A program made the translations under genes and the position numbers. A DNA stretch of 64,000 bases from Erodium maritimum. Lineage: Eukaryota > Streptophyta > Magnoliopsida > Geraniales > Geraniaceae. Positions 9,227 through 19,782 of the stretch are shown piece after piece (position 1 is the first letter of the stretch; each line of letters opens with the position of its first letter). The notes under the pieces were generated by a model. That model saw nothing but the letters and a program-made list of their open reading frames with translations. It searched no databases and was not told the origin of the DNA. The DNA lies in the NCBI GenBank assembly GCA_963921825.1, contig OY997595.1, positions 18,159,228 through 18,223,227 on the forward strand, written 5' to 3'.

Positions 9227-12200
9227 CTGTTAACTTTCCCTAGCCAGGGCCGAGATCCGACTACTTTTCCCTACCTCGTATGTTTCTCCAAAAGTGCCCA
9301 AATAAGCCCCGACGTGATCTCAGTCACTCGCCTAGCTTTCCCTTGCCTCGGTCCGCGGCACGATCTAAAAGAACACAATTTTAAGGCACTTTTAAACTCG
9401 CAGGAATAAACTGAAATTCATTAAACTTGACGCCCAAACTTAACCCCGACAATGTCGATCACTCCCAAACTTCCCAATTACTCGACATTGTCGATAAAGG
9501 ACTCGGAAAAGCCCGATTTGCCCGACATGGCGAATCTGCCCGGGTTTTGGAAACACCCTTCCGGGGCTCCGAAAATTCCCGTTTTCGTTTCTACGGTCTT
9601 AGAATAATTCGAGGGTTCCTATGCACTCGACGGAATCCAATTCCGACTTCCGAGTAATTTAATTAGCGTTTCAAGTTTCTAAAACCCGTTAATTACAAAC
9701 CTTACAATTTAATTCCAAATTTCGATCCGGTTGTAGATAAATGATTCGGGGAACGTTCTAAACCACCCGAACACAAAACCCGAGCACGTGGGACCACCCG
9801 GCCAACCATGACCGTGGGTGGCTAGGGCCTTTTGGGCCCACCATGGTGGTGGCTGGCCCTAGCTCCGGCCAGCCACCCCACATGGTGGCCGGCCACCCTA
9901 CATGGTGGTCGGGGCTCCCACCGAGCTCCCGGTCACCGAAAAACGTTACCCTTCACTCCAAAACGTCTCCAACAATCGCCAATCCTCAATACAACCCTAA
10001 ACTAATAGTTTTAAACCAAAACCTAATTTTCCAAACTTAGCAAAACGGGAATCGGTTCGGTGCTTACCAAAGAGGAAGACGGTGTGAGCTTGATTCTCCA
10101 AGCTTTGAGACGATCCAAGGGCTAGATGAACGGGAATCAGTAGAACACCACAAGACTCCCTCTCTTTTCTCTCTTCTTCTCCTTCTCCTTCTTTCTCTAA
10201 AACCATCTCTCTTTTTTCTATTTTTTTTCCTTTTTTGATAGATGTGGCCGACCCCCCCCCTATCTCTCCTCTTCATTTTCCCCCCAAACCTAACACCACC
10301 ATTTGTTTGACAAGTGGCAAGGTGCGTCCCACATCTTTTTGGAAAAATAGCTAAAAGATGTTTTCCAATCAGATTCGCGAAATTCGGACGTTTCGGGCCC
10401 CGAACGGGCACTTTTCCCAAGAAATTACGAAACTTAACGGGATACAAGGAAACGGCTCAACTAAGACCGCTGCGACGATGACTAAGCTTTTTGGATCCAA
10501 AACGGTCCTCGAATGGACCAAAACGTCGCTCGGTTGACTTTTCCAGCGAAAAGTCAACATTTCCCAAACTGATCAGAAAGTTGCCCTGAGCCCCTCGGAA
10601 CTCACTTTGGTCGATAGCGGGGTCAACTTAAGTCCGGTATGACCCTCGGGGTCCAATTTAGGTTCAATTAAGTGTCTGCTTAAAATTTTTAAATTTTCCT
10701 GTTTTCTCGCAAATTTGACTGGCGTTGACCGAGAGTGGTTATTACAATTGTCGTGCTGGTAGAATGGCCATGTCGAGCCTTAGGGTTGCATGCTGATTGA
10801 GATGCCTGATGCGTGTTATAACCGCTGTGTGAGAGTCTAAATAAGATTATACTCGGTGTAGCATGTTGTGACTGTGTGTGGGCAAGTGTGTCGTGTTTCA
10901 TATGATGTGGACCCTTGGTTGTGATATGATCGGGTGAGTGATAGACCGATTTGTGTGTTATGGTGAGTTGGCTCGGTTGGTATACCGATGTCAACTATAT
11001 CATTGTGATGCGTGTTATACTCTTGTTGTGTGTTCCAGGAGGAGGCGTAACCTGCGTGATGCCTAAACCGAGGGATAGTTCCAGTGCATGTTATTGAGGC
11101 CAATGATGGCGTGATAGATACCCCGATGACTAGAGGTCCGGGACGACGTTCGACCGAGGTGTGTGCCGGTCCAATATGTATGTCAAGTAAAGCCCGGGTC
11201 TGTGTGCTCGGAAGACATCGGGCTGAGGGATTCTCGGTCGAGGATGTTACCCCCAGTCTCAGTGAGGGGAAGATATCGGGACTGATGTTGTGTGGTCCAG
11301 TACGATATAAACGGTTGTGTGCATTCGCTGATGTGGAAACTGTTGTACGATAACTGTGTGTATCTCGCTGTGTGCTTTATTCTCACTGGTTGGAGTCGTG
11401 CGTTTTCTAAGTATGTTTATGATCTTGTGAAAGTGGTCGGTGACTGGGGATTGCCCGAGGGCTTTGTTTATAGTTGTGCCTTACTAGTATGCCCTAATTG
11501 GACGGTTACTCATGCTGGTGAACTGAGGTTCATAACCTTAACTACTTTTCCTACTGAGCGAAAGCTCACCCCCTTACTTGTGTTTTAGGTGTTGAGCGGG
11601 ACCAGTACTAGAAGGATTCTCGGAGCTTGGGAGCTTTTTTGGCTATTGTCTAGAGACGTACAATTTTATCACTGTTTTGACTCTTTTATTATTTTTTTTA
11701 TCGAGCTGTTGACTCGTTTAAATTTTCGGAACTTTAAATTATTATTTGAGACCATCTTTCTTATTTAAATTACTTTATTATCTGTTTTAAGTTCGCGTCT
11801 CGAATCCGGTCAAAACCGGATTTGGGGCGTGACAAACGTTACATGCGTTTGTTGCTTGTGCGGACAGAATTAGTAAAGGCTCAATTGATTCTATTGGGCC
11901 ATTGGTTGGGTTTGGACCTGACATCCAATCTAGGTCCGTTCCTTCGCCTTCAGCAGGCCCAAATCAGGGTTGGACAGATCCAGAAGTTGCTTTTTCGGGT
12001 GACAGGTCTGTATCACAAAATTTGGGTATTGTACCCTTATTTGATGTGGATACTTCTCTTGGTTCGTGTTCGGTTGGTTCAGACCGTGTTCAGGTTGATA
12101 GTGTCCATCATGCTTTGGCGGGTCAGTCGTCACATCAGACGATAACTAGTGTACCGGTCGGGGTTCAACAGTGTAGTCCATGAAAGGAGGCTCTTCTTCA

Positions 12201-13073
12201 ACCTCCAAACAAGGGTCGTAATTCGAAGCAGACATATAGAGTTTCAAATCGTCAGAGTCGGCCTCCCAAGTTCTTAGGGGATTACTATACTGTTCATATC
12301 AAATCAACCCAATCTAGGAGTCGGGAGAGATTTGTTAATCCTGTGGACATTGGGAAGCAGATCTCACAACCTCAAGTTGCTCCGAACAACTTTCACTCAA
12401 GTTGCTTACAAACTCAAGCTGCTCAGTTAGCCCATGCGGCTATAGCCTTTGATGATCCGAACTTGACTTCGGATGGCGAAGAGTGGGTCACTGATGGTTG
12501 ATCTATGGTTTGGTGTTTTTGTATTTCGACCTGTTTTTTCTGTTTTTGGTTTGTTCTTTTTCGGGGTTTGTTCCTGCAGCTCCAGATAAGAGCTCTCTTG
12601 TTATGGTTGCGTTCTGGATTGATCCTTCTTGGATCTTTCTTTTTCTTAAGAAACTTTTTGAGCTTATCCAAAAAAAATACTCAAAGCGTTGATACCTTAC
12701 ATACAATGCTGACACGTGTCCTTTTTTGTACACGCAAAGTGCTGGTACCAACATGAAAATCGTTGATTCCTTCCATACAATGTTGACATGTGTCCTTTTT
12801 CACGCATGTAAAGTGTTGGTATCAACATACAAAGCATGAATACTTGGTACCACAACTTTGTATGTTTGTACCAACACCCGTGTATGTAAAATTACTAGCA
12901 CATGTCTATCTAAGGTACTGACACTTGTATATGTAAGGTACCATCCCTTTTTTTGTGTATGTAAGATACCAACACTTTATATGTTGGGGTACTACAACTT
13001 TGTAAGGACACGTATTGTCCTCCTGTGAGTTCGTAGTTTACACAATAAGGGTGGTTTTTACTGTATACTAACC

Positions 13074-13920
13074 CTATATATAGACACAATCAGGTGCGAA
13101 CCTTTTAAAATGTGAACATGCGAACTCTTCCCCAACGCGTCACGTGCCGCGCTAAAAAATAGGTTCATTTTTTCCAACAAGTTTATCAATTTAATTATTT
13201 CTGTTTCGTTTCGTTTCAATTCTAATTTTCATTTTTCTTACGCCATTATTTTTGTTTTTCCAAGATCTATCTATCAATTAACATATTGAATATGTTTTGA
13301 AGCAAGAAAAGACATCTACAAGCAAAAATTATGATAGACACAATATTCACAAACCACATCCCTTATATTCTCAAACCATATCATTCTTATTTGCAAACCA
13401 CATCACTCATATTTACAAACCGTATCCCACACATCCACAACCACACATCACCCATAAATATTCACAAACCACATCGCCCATATTCTTAAACTTCACCACT
13501 CATATTCTCAAACCATATCCAACACCTCTACAACCATATCACTTATATTATCAAACCATATCACTTATATTATCAAATCACATCACTTATACTATCAAAT
13601 CACATCACTTATATTCTCAAACCACATCACTCATATTTTCAAACCCATATCACTCATATTCTGAAACCACTTCGCGTATTTTTGTACTCATATCCACACA
13701 TCCACAACCGTATCCAAAAACACATCAAAAAGTATTCAATACGCTACTTATTGGAAAGCCCTTGAAAAAAGAAAAATATCGACGCAAGAAAAAAGTCAGT
13801 CGAAGTTGAAACGAAGCAAGAATTATTAAATTAGTGAACTTGGTATAAAAAAAAAGGTTCCTTTTCTAAACGCAACACATGTTGTGTTTTGGTGAAGTTC
13901 ACATGTTCACACTGTAACAT
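13074..13920. mobile_element. MITE-like hairpin A with minisatellite loop
   Basis: The left arm (about 13080-13315, from ATCAGGTGCGAACC through TTTTCCAAGATCTATC) is inverted in the right arm (13710-13920). Arms share motifs such as AATTTAATTA, the GCGCAAGAAA class, and TTGAATATGTTTTGAAGC. The loop at 13330-13735 is filled by an approximately 21-bp repeat around CAAACCACATCACTCATATT. A TA tract flanks the left end. No transposase. Confidence 0.65.
13340..13735. repeat. About 21-bp minisatellite in hairpin A loop
   Basis: Variants of CAAACCACATCACTCATATT repeat roughly 16 times with drift (CACC, CATATC and similar variants). The plus-strand open frame 13297-13809 is created by the repeat. Confidence 0.8.
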
Positions 13921-14600
13921 GGGGTGTGAATGTGAACTTGCAAACTCAACACACATCGCGTCACGTCCCGTACTCTGGAGTGTGTCGCATTTTTTCAAAC
14001 AAGTATACTAATTTAATCATTCTCGTTTCGTTACAACTCTGATTTGCTTCATTTTTGCGCCAATATTTTTATTTTTCCTATATTTATCTATCGAGTAGCG
14101 TATTGAATTTATTTGGAAGCAAGAACAGATATTGAAAAACAAAAGTTATGATAGACCTAATATTACATCCCCTATATTCACAAACCACATCACTTATATT
14201 CATAAACTACTTTAACCATATTCACAAATCATATCAAAACACATCCATAACAACATCGCCCATAATATTCACAAACCACGTCACCAACACCCATATTCTT
14301 AAACCATATCCCCCGTATTCACAAACCACATCACTCATATTCGTAAATCACATCACTGATATTCACAAACCATATATGCATATCCTCAAATCATATGAAA
14401 CACATCCAAAACCATATATAAACCACATCATTCATATTGGTGCAATAAAAAAATCCAATCAGAGTTCAAACAAAGCGATAATAATTAAATTAGTAAACTT
14501 GATATGTAAGAAAGGGAGCAATTTCCATATCGCGACATGTGGTGCATTCGGGTGGAGTTCACATGTTCACACCATAATATGTGGTTCGCACTTAAGCCCA
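13921..14600. mobile_element. MITE-like hairpin B with minisatellite loop
   Basis: It abuts hairpin A without a gap. The left arm 13921-14140 and right arm 14440-14590 are inverted relatives; the right tip reads GTGGTTCGCAC. The loop 14150-14430 holds the same about 21-bp repeat as hairpin A. Confidence 0.6.
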
Positions 14601-15261
14601 ATCCTATATATAGGATTAGACTCATGTGCGAACCCCTTGTTATAGTATGAACTAGAAACTCCAAAAAATGCGTCACGTGTTGGGTTTTGAAAAGAGACCC
14701 CTTTTTTTTATACCAAGTTCACTAATTTAATTATTTCTTATTCATTTCAACTCTGATTGACTTTGTTCTTATGTCAATATTTTTATTTTTCCAAGAGCTT
14801 TCTATCAGGTAGAGTATTGAGTATATTTTGACTTGTTTTGTGAATATTATGGGTGATGTAGTTGTGGATATGTTGGATATGGTTTACGAATATGGGTGGT
14901 GTGGTTTATGAATATGGGTGGTGTGGTTTGTGAGTATTATGGTTGCATATATGATGTGGTGATGTGTTGGAAAAGGTTGTGAATATGGGTTACGAGGTTT
15001 GTGAATATGAGCGATGTGATTTGTGAATATTATGGGTGATGCGCGGTTGTGAATGTGTTTAATATGGTTTGAGAATATGCGTGATGTGATTTGCGAATAT
15101 AAGGGATGTGGTTTGTGAATTTTAGGTCTATCATAATTTTTTTCTTACAGATGTCTTTTCTTGCTTCAAAACATATTCAATATGCTACTTGATAGATAGA
15201 TTTTGAAAAATAAATAAAAATATTGGCGCAAGAAAGAAGTAAATCAGAGTTGAAACAAATC
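14601..15261. mobile_element. MITE-like hairpin C, right tip lost, minisatellite reversed
   Basis: The left tip after a TATATA tract reads CATGTGCGAACCCC. The left arm runs to about 14835; the inverted arm is 15145-15261 and stops where the RRM-bearing element begins. The loop 14840-15125 carries the minisatellite in the opposite orientation (GGTGTGGTTTGTGAATAT class), so the loop or the element is flipped relative to A and B. Confidence 0.6.
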
Positions 15262-15401
15262 AGAGGTGTGCTAAAGAAAGCAAGAAAGGCCTCGAAACAG
15301 AGTTTCTATCCTTTCCCTCCTTCTGTTCGGTTATAATGACGAGCTATGATCAGTATTGTTCCATTGTAGCTAGTTGAGGCGTTTAGGTCAAGAGCAAGGC
15401 C

Positions 15402-16795
15402 ATGTCGAAGGAATATGGTTCCCCTGGAACAGTTGGGACACAGGACGGGGATGGAGTCAAGTTTAACAAGCTATCTTCCTTTCCTCGTCGACGTGGTCTG
15501 CGCCAGAAGAAGGGGCTGCAAGTTGAAGCTTTGTCGGAAAAGGTGGATGATTCTCCAAACAAACTGGCTCGTCGACCTAGAAGGAGAAGGAAACACTCTG
15601 TTCATCAGAAGACGGGAGTACAAGTCTTTGATGGTTTGGAGCCATCAGTAATCAGACATGGACCAGGCTGAGGAGGCAGATCATAGAGGAAGAATTGTTC
15701 GTCTGCGATCTTCCATATGGCACCTCGGAGGACTGTCTCATGCACACTTTTGATCCATTTGGAGAAATCGTATCCTCGATTTCTCTCAGTCGTCCAAATT
15801 GCAAGCACCAGATGTATGGTTTTGTGCGGTTCCGGGAGAAAGAGTCAGCGACTCAGGCAACTGAATGTATGAATGGCTTGAAGTAGAATGTATATCAACT
15901 ATTTGTCGCTCTTGCCAGAAGTTGGAAGGTCAGTCCAAGAAATAGCTTGAAACAGAGCACGGGCCAAGGGATGCCAATTAAGTCTTCTCGTGGGATTAAG
16001 GGAACCTTTCCACCAGTGTTGGGTTGTGTTTTAGCAGAGATGGTTTCTTCCGAGGAATCAGACATGATTATGCTCTCATCTGAGATGTGTCAGAAGCAAA
16101 TCATAGAACAAAGTAATGGAGAACAGAGCGTGTCTCGTTGTGTTGCGATGGAGTAAGACGATGAGAGGGTTCCCTCATTGTTTGAACCTGTTCTAGTGTC
16201 GATATCCGGCGATGCGAATTACGGACGTGCTTCCGGTGAAGAAGGGAGATCTCCAACCAATCAGCCGGATTTGAATTTGGAAATCATTCGAGATTTGATT
16301 GTTGCGGATTGTGATTTACTAGTGGATTGTGATCTGCTCGTGCATTGTGGTGTCAATCCTAGCGAATTTTTCGAATCAGATCGCATGGAGAGAAAGGATA
16401 CGACGTTGATCTGTTCGGATAAAATTCGTGAATTGATTGGGTTGGAAGGGTTGCTTGCGGGTCAAGCAACCCATGTTGGTGTGACCCAATCCAATACAGA
16501 TCCGACCCAGTTAAGTGTAGATCCGACTTCAATGGGTCTTGAGGAGTTGAGAGGTGATTCTGGTGTTTCCGGAACGGTCGTTCAGTTGCCAGTCCAAGAA
16601 TATGGCAGTCAGTGGAAGGACATCGTTCTTAAGCCTGGCTATAAGGGTCGTCCCTCGAAGATACATTCAAGCTCCTTGAAAAATCACATTTCTCTTCACT
16701 TTACCAGGTCAAATGCTCAAGTTACAGCTTCTTCTCCTAGGCCTGATGCATGTACTCAAATCTGTGCTTTGGCAGCTAAAAAGAAAGTTGGATAG
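15402..16795 (+). pseudogene. RRM-domain protein pseudogene, second copy
   Basis: An ATG at 15402 opens 89 codons rich in Arg/Lys (RRPRRRRKHSVHQK). A frameshift near 15670 leads into an RRM in another frame: LFVCDLPYG is RNP2-like and MYGFVRF is RNP1-like, spaced as in a canonical RRM of about 70 residues (15695-15886). The same frame continues through a TAG at 15884-15886 and a TAA at 16154-16156 to a stop at 16793-16795. The tail is acidic, then ends in a basic AAKKKVG. Architecture matches the broken copy at 5313-12501: basic N-terminus, RRM, long low-complexity tail. Function beyond RNA binding is not inferable. Confidence 0.6.
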
Positions 16796-16796
16796 T

Positions 16797-17120
16797 AGCT
16801 TTGGAAGCTCAAATCCGTGCACTGGTACATTCCATACAATACTGAAAAGTATTCTTTATCGCGCATGCAAAGTACTGGTACCTACATGGAAAAGTATTGG
16901 TACCTGGTACCACCATAGTTTTGCATGTTGGTACCTGGTACCACCACAACTTTGCATGTTGGTACCAATACATGTGTATGTAAAATACCAGCACTTGTGT
17001 ATGTAAGGTACCAACACTTTGGTTGTGGGGGTACTAGATCTGTGCGCACGCAAACAAGACACGTGTCGGCCTCTTGCATGTTTGCAGTTTGCATAATAAA
17101 GACGATTTTTACTGTATACC
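16797..17120. repeat. MITE right half with GGTACC subterminal repeats
   Basis: Variants of TTGGTACC and GCATGCAAAGT/GCATGTTGGTACC recur across the segment. It aligns by eye with 12689-13073 and ends at a TA tract at 17121. Confidence 0.7.
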
Positions 17121-18920
17121 TATATATATATAATATTAATAACCAAATGAAACTCTTTTTCATTTTGCAGGATAATAAGAACACTTTTATTAATAACGAA
17201 GAGCCAAATATATAATTTGAAGAAATATAGTCTGGAACCCCATCAAAAGCAATGTACTAGTGCTTATGATCACAGTAACATGACATACTTTTCATCGCAT
17301 GAGAAAACTTAGCACATCCAACAATACCAGGTTGTCTACAAAACACTTTGGTCCCTTGGTGGACTCTCGTAACTGTCAGAGTGGGGTGCTCTAATAGCGC
17401 ATGACGACCGTCTTAACCATTAAGGAAGAAAAACCACACAAAAGTGTCTCATAAACCATACAAACGATGAAACAAAAACTACACAGAAGTGGCACATAAA
17501 CCATACAAACGGTGACACAAAAACCATACAAAAGTGACACAGAATCCATGAAAACGATGCACAAAAACACATATCGGTGACAAAGCAAGACATGTGACTC
17601 CACAAGCACAAAACGGGACATAAGCCTTGCCAAGATGGCGTGACACCGGTGCCTCCTTTTCTTCCCAAACGCATTACGGTTACTTGGAACTCCAAAAAAA
17701 AGGAGTCGGCTAAGGTTTTGATTAATGGAAAATAATGAAACTCTTTTTTAAACAAAGAATCAAGTGAAACTTAAAAGTCATTCTTAATATTGAGTGAGCA
17801 CCGCGCGATGCACGGTGCCAGGCGTTAAAGATACATTTCAAATATAATATAACTTAGTCTAATATCATGCGATGAACGGTGGATGCTGGACAAAAAAGTC
17901 TGCGGTTTGATTTTCGTTGTTTTGTGGGATAATGTTTGACAAAAGTTTGTGTGTGGGTAGTGTCAATAATGGGCAACCGGGTGATTCCCGATAAAATAAG
18001 TGCAAATAAAAAAAAGCATGTGACATGATGATACATGAACAAAAGATCAGTTCAAGTTGTTGGGCCTCCTTCTAAATGGGTTGAGTGGCACAATGGAAAA
18101 GTAGGGCTCAAAAAAATGGGCCGCCCAAGAAAACATTACAATGATTTGGGTGAAACTCAACGTCCACATGTTGTCGTTGAGAAGAGGAGGAGGCTCGAGG
18201 TGAAAGATCACTGTCTATTCTTTCCCAAAGAAAATACACTCTTCAATTAGCATTCTTTTACATGGCCCCTCCAAAAGATCACTGTTGATTCTTTCGTAAA
18301 GAAAATAGTCTTATACCACTATATACTCTTATTACTTCAAAAGATGAACATTTTCCCAAAAAAAAATGAAAATTTTGCATATTAATACAAATGCACATCC
18401 TGGTTAGATCAATGAATTATATTAAGATTTTTCTTGCAGTCTCTTTAATCTGCTTCGCCTACTCACTCTAAATTTTTGCAACCAATTTTGGTTTTACCAA
18501 CTCCTTCGCATCCAACTCTTCTTGTGGATCCGGTTGAGTGAGCATGTTCTTAAAAATGATAGACATGATTATTCATCAAGTGAGCCTTACCTTGTCCGAC
18601 GAGTTCTGCAAGATACAGGAACTACGATGATCAAAAAGAGAGGGTAATATACTTCATTCACACAAAAAAAAAAAATACTTTTTTCATCTACACAAAACAA
18701 TGATTTTGTTCAACCCGAAAATCTCTAGAAAAAATATACTAACTCGATAGCCTTATTCAAGACAATTGTTGACATTTAATTAAATGCTCAAAATTCACCA
18801 CCCGAAGCAATGTTTCTGTCATATACATAATGTAGTGAATTTCATCTCCATTTGTTTGCCACAAATATTTGATCTCTCATAGGTGGAGAAAGTTAATAAT
18901 ATATGTTCAGATGTGCGTTC
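17121..18920. other. Spacer with no recognised gene
   Basis: A-rich DNA. It contains a tandem repeat at about 17440-17575, and a minus-strand T-run (17733-17742, CTTTTTTAAACAAAG) that looks like the tail of an old retroposon inserted on the minus strand. A 71-codon plus-strand open frame at 18035-18250 contains GRPRKH, like an AT-hook core, but has no other support. Confidence 0.4.
17440..17575. repeat. About 44-bp tandem repeat, three copies
   Basis: AAACCATACAAACG/AAAGTG blocks alternate with GACACA/AACAAAAAC blocks about every 44 bp. The open frames on the minus strand here (VFMDSVSLLYGFCVTVCM-like) are repeat artefacts. Confidence 0.7.
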
Positions 18921-19059
18921 AAATCAATATGGAAACATACAAATCATTAGTGTGTACATGTAATTTGATACCTTGCCTATTTCAAGATCTCCAATGCTGA
19001 TTTGTGTACATGAAATGCAATTTAGTAAAGGAGAAGAAGGTGAAGAGAATGTTAATGTT

Positions 19060-19538
19060 ACCAGACAAGAGCTAAAACTTCTGCTGATAGAGGAGGCATT
19101 TCGGGAAGCTGTATTGTTGATATTTCCAAGAAGGATAACTCGGGTGATTGGATTTTTAGCACGGAAATTAGTAAAAAGGCTTTTGATCTTGATCCTTTGT
19201 TGCTTGAACAATATTTAGACATCCAACAGCGTCTTGAGGAGGATGTCGAGGGTAGAGAGGACGAGGTTATCCCTGATGCGTCTTCAGGAAAAGCTATAAC
19301 CCCTATTTCGGTATCTAATCGTTTTCTGTGCTTGAACCCGGGTAGGACGCAAGCAGGGTAAGCGGTAGTTTTGAGCGATTTTCTTTATTTTTGTCTTGTT
19401 TGGGTTTGTTTTTGGTATCTGTTTTTCTCTTGTAGCTGTAATGGTCTGAGAAAAAAGTCCTTGTTTGAGGACTGTTTTCTTGCTTTTTTTACTTTCTTGT
19501 AGAACATTTGCTTAATAAATTTTTAGCTTATAAAAAAA
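19060..19538 (+). mobile_element. Retroposon 3' end with ORF C-terminus and A-tail
   Basis: An open frame ends at TAA 19359-19361 after PISVSNRFLCLNPGRTQ. It is followed by a T-rich 3' UTR (TTTTCTTTATTTTTGTC, then TTTGGTTTTTGGT-like) and an A-tail at 19531-19538 after TTTTTAGCTTAT. The layout resembles the end of the RRM retroposon at 12501-12677. The 5' part is not recognisable. I do not recognise the protein. Confidence 0.45.
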
Positions 19539-19782
19539 ACTTTCATTAAAGAGGAGAAAGTAATGGTTGGGAAATTAAAGAGAGAGAGAGAGAGAGAGGA
19601 TGATGAAGAGAATTGAAGCTCGAGCAAGGAAAAGAGAGAATATAAGAATATAAATTAGAGAAAAAAAGTAAATTCAATAGACTTCATTAGAAGCTGCATC
19701 ATATGCTTAATCTTTTGTTTTTAATAAGAATAGATATATAGATAGATTAGAGCTCTTTGCTTTAACAGTTTCTCATTATATT

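Larger units (their letters stand above)
7745..10746 (-). mobile_element. Second LTR-like unit of the same family, nested in reverse orientation
   Basis: Read on the minus strand it starts TGTAATAACCACTC at 10746 and ends GGGGCGTGACA at 7745. The flanks are ATTGA (7740-7744) and ATTGT (10747-10751), a 5-bp target duplication with one mismatch. The related copy at 62140 shows the uninterrupted site (AAATTGTCGTGCTGG near 63631), which confirms this is an insertion. Length is 3002 bp. It carries several tandem arrays (8341-9225). Confidence 0.75.
6231..11834 (+). mobile_element. Solo-LTR-like unit (TG...CA), 2.6 kb without nested copy, 5-bp TSD
   Basis: It starts TGTAAAGACC at 6231 and ends GGGGCGTGACA at 11834. 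AACGT is duplicated at 6226-6230 and 11835-11839, as expected for an LTR retrotransposon. Without the nested copy (7745-10746 plus its 5-bp duplication) it is about 2.6 kb. No gag, pol, primer-binding site or second LTR is visible inside, so a solo LTR is the simplest reading; a LARD-type non-autonomous element is the alternative. Related units are at 7745-10746 (reversed) and 62140-64000. Long LTRs with these termini occur in Del/Tekay-type Ty3/gypsy elements (inference). The GC-rich open frames at 6270-7340 are not conserved coding. Confidence 0.75.
5313..12501 (+). pseudogene. RRM-domain protein pseudogene, split by LTR unit 6231-11834
   Basis: The first block (5313-5834) is basic, then shows an RRM half: GCYFGFVEF is an RNP1-like strand, followed by DAALKVVEAFNGSKYNGFKF, which fits the second helix and last strand of an RRM. 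Coding then shifts frame near 5775 and continues through a TGA at 6047-6049 to the insertion at 6231. It resumes at 11835 (FGPDIQSRSV, then TWTDPEV-like sequence) and runs, with one TGA at 12181, to a stop at 12499-12501 after FDDPNLTSDGEEWVTDG. RRM proteins bind single-stranded RNA; in plant LINEs, RRM-like domains occur in ORF1. I cannot tell whether this derives from LINE ORF1 or a cellular gene. A related copy is at 15402-16795. Confidence 0.6.
5261..12675 (+). mobile_element. Non-LTR retroposon carrying an RRM-protein ORF, with A-tail and 13-bp TSD
   Basis: The 13-bp duplication AATACTCAAAGCG flanks it at 5248-5260 and 12676-12688, directly after an A-run at the right end (12670-12677, overlapping the duplication). 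Removing the inserted LTR unit (6231-11834) leaves about 1.8 kb. It holds a decayed RRM-protein ORF and a T-rich 3' UTR ending in an A-tail, but no reverse transcriptase. This fits a non-autonomous LINE derivative or a retroposed ORF moved by LINE machinery. Confidence 0.8.
5150..13073. mobile_element. TIR element (MITE-like) with GGTACC-rich subterminal repeats, split by retroposon
   Basis: The left end (5150-5200) and the reverse complement of the right end (13023-13073) match imperfectly over about 50 bp and share CCTTATTGTGTAAACTACGA exactly. Both ends abut TA tracts. Subterminal DNA on both sides repeats short motifs around TGGTACCAAC and ACACGTGTCC. Without the internal retroposon the element is about 0.5 kb. 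No transposase is present, so it is non-autonomous; the superfamily is unclear. Confidence 0.7.
15262..17120 (+). mobile_element. Second RRM-ORF element joined to the same MITE right end
   Basis: The first 1.5 kb carries an RRM-protein ORF; 16797-17120 is a relative of the right side of the TIR element at 5150-13073. It has the same GGTACC-rich subterminal repeats and the terminal stretch TTTTTACTGTATACC before a TA tract. I see no A-tail at the junction near 16800 and no left TIR, so the left end is lost or replaced. Confidence 0.55.

Noticed and set aside
13297..15130. Regularly spaced about 21-bp repeats suggestive of a CRISPR array
   Set aside because: Units are contiguous and drifting, with no unique spacers, and the context is plant MITEs.
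18035..18250. 71-codon frame with an AT-hook-like GRPRKH
   Set aside because: A single short motif in A-rich spacer with no promoter, homology or conserved context; kept only as a remark.
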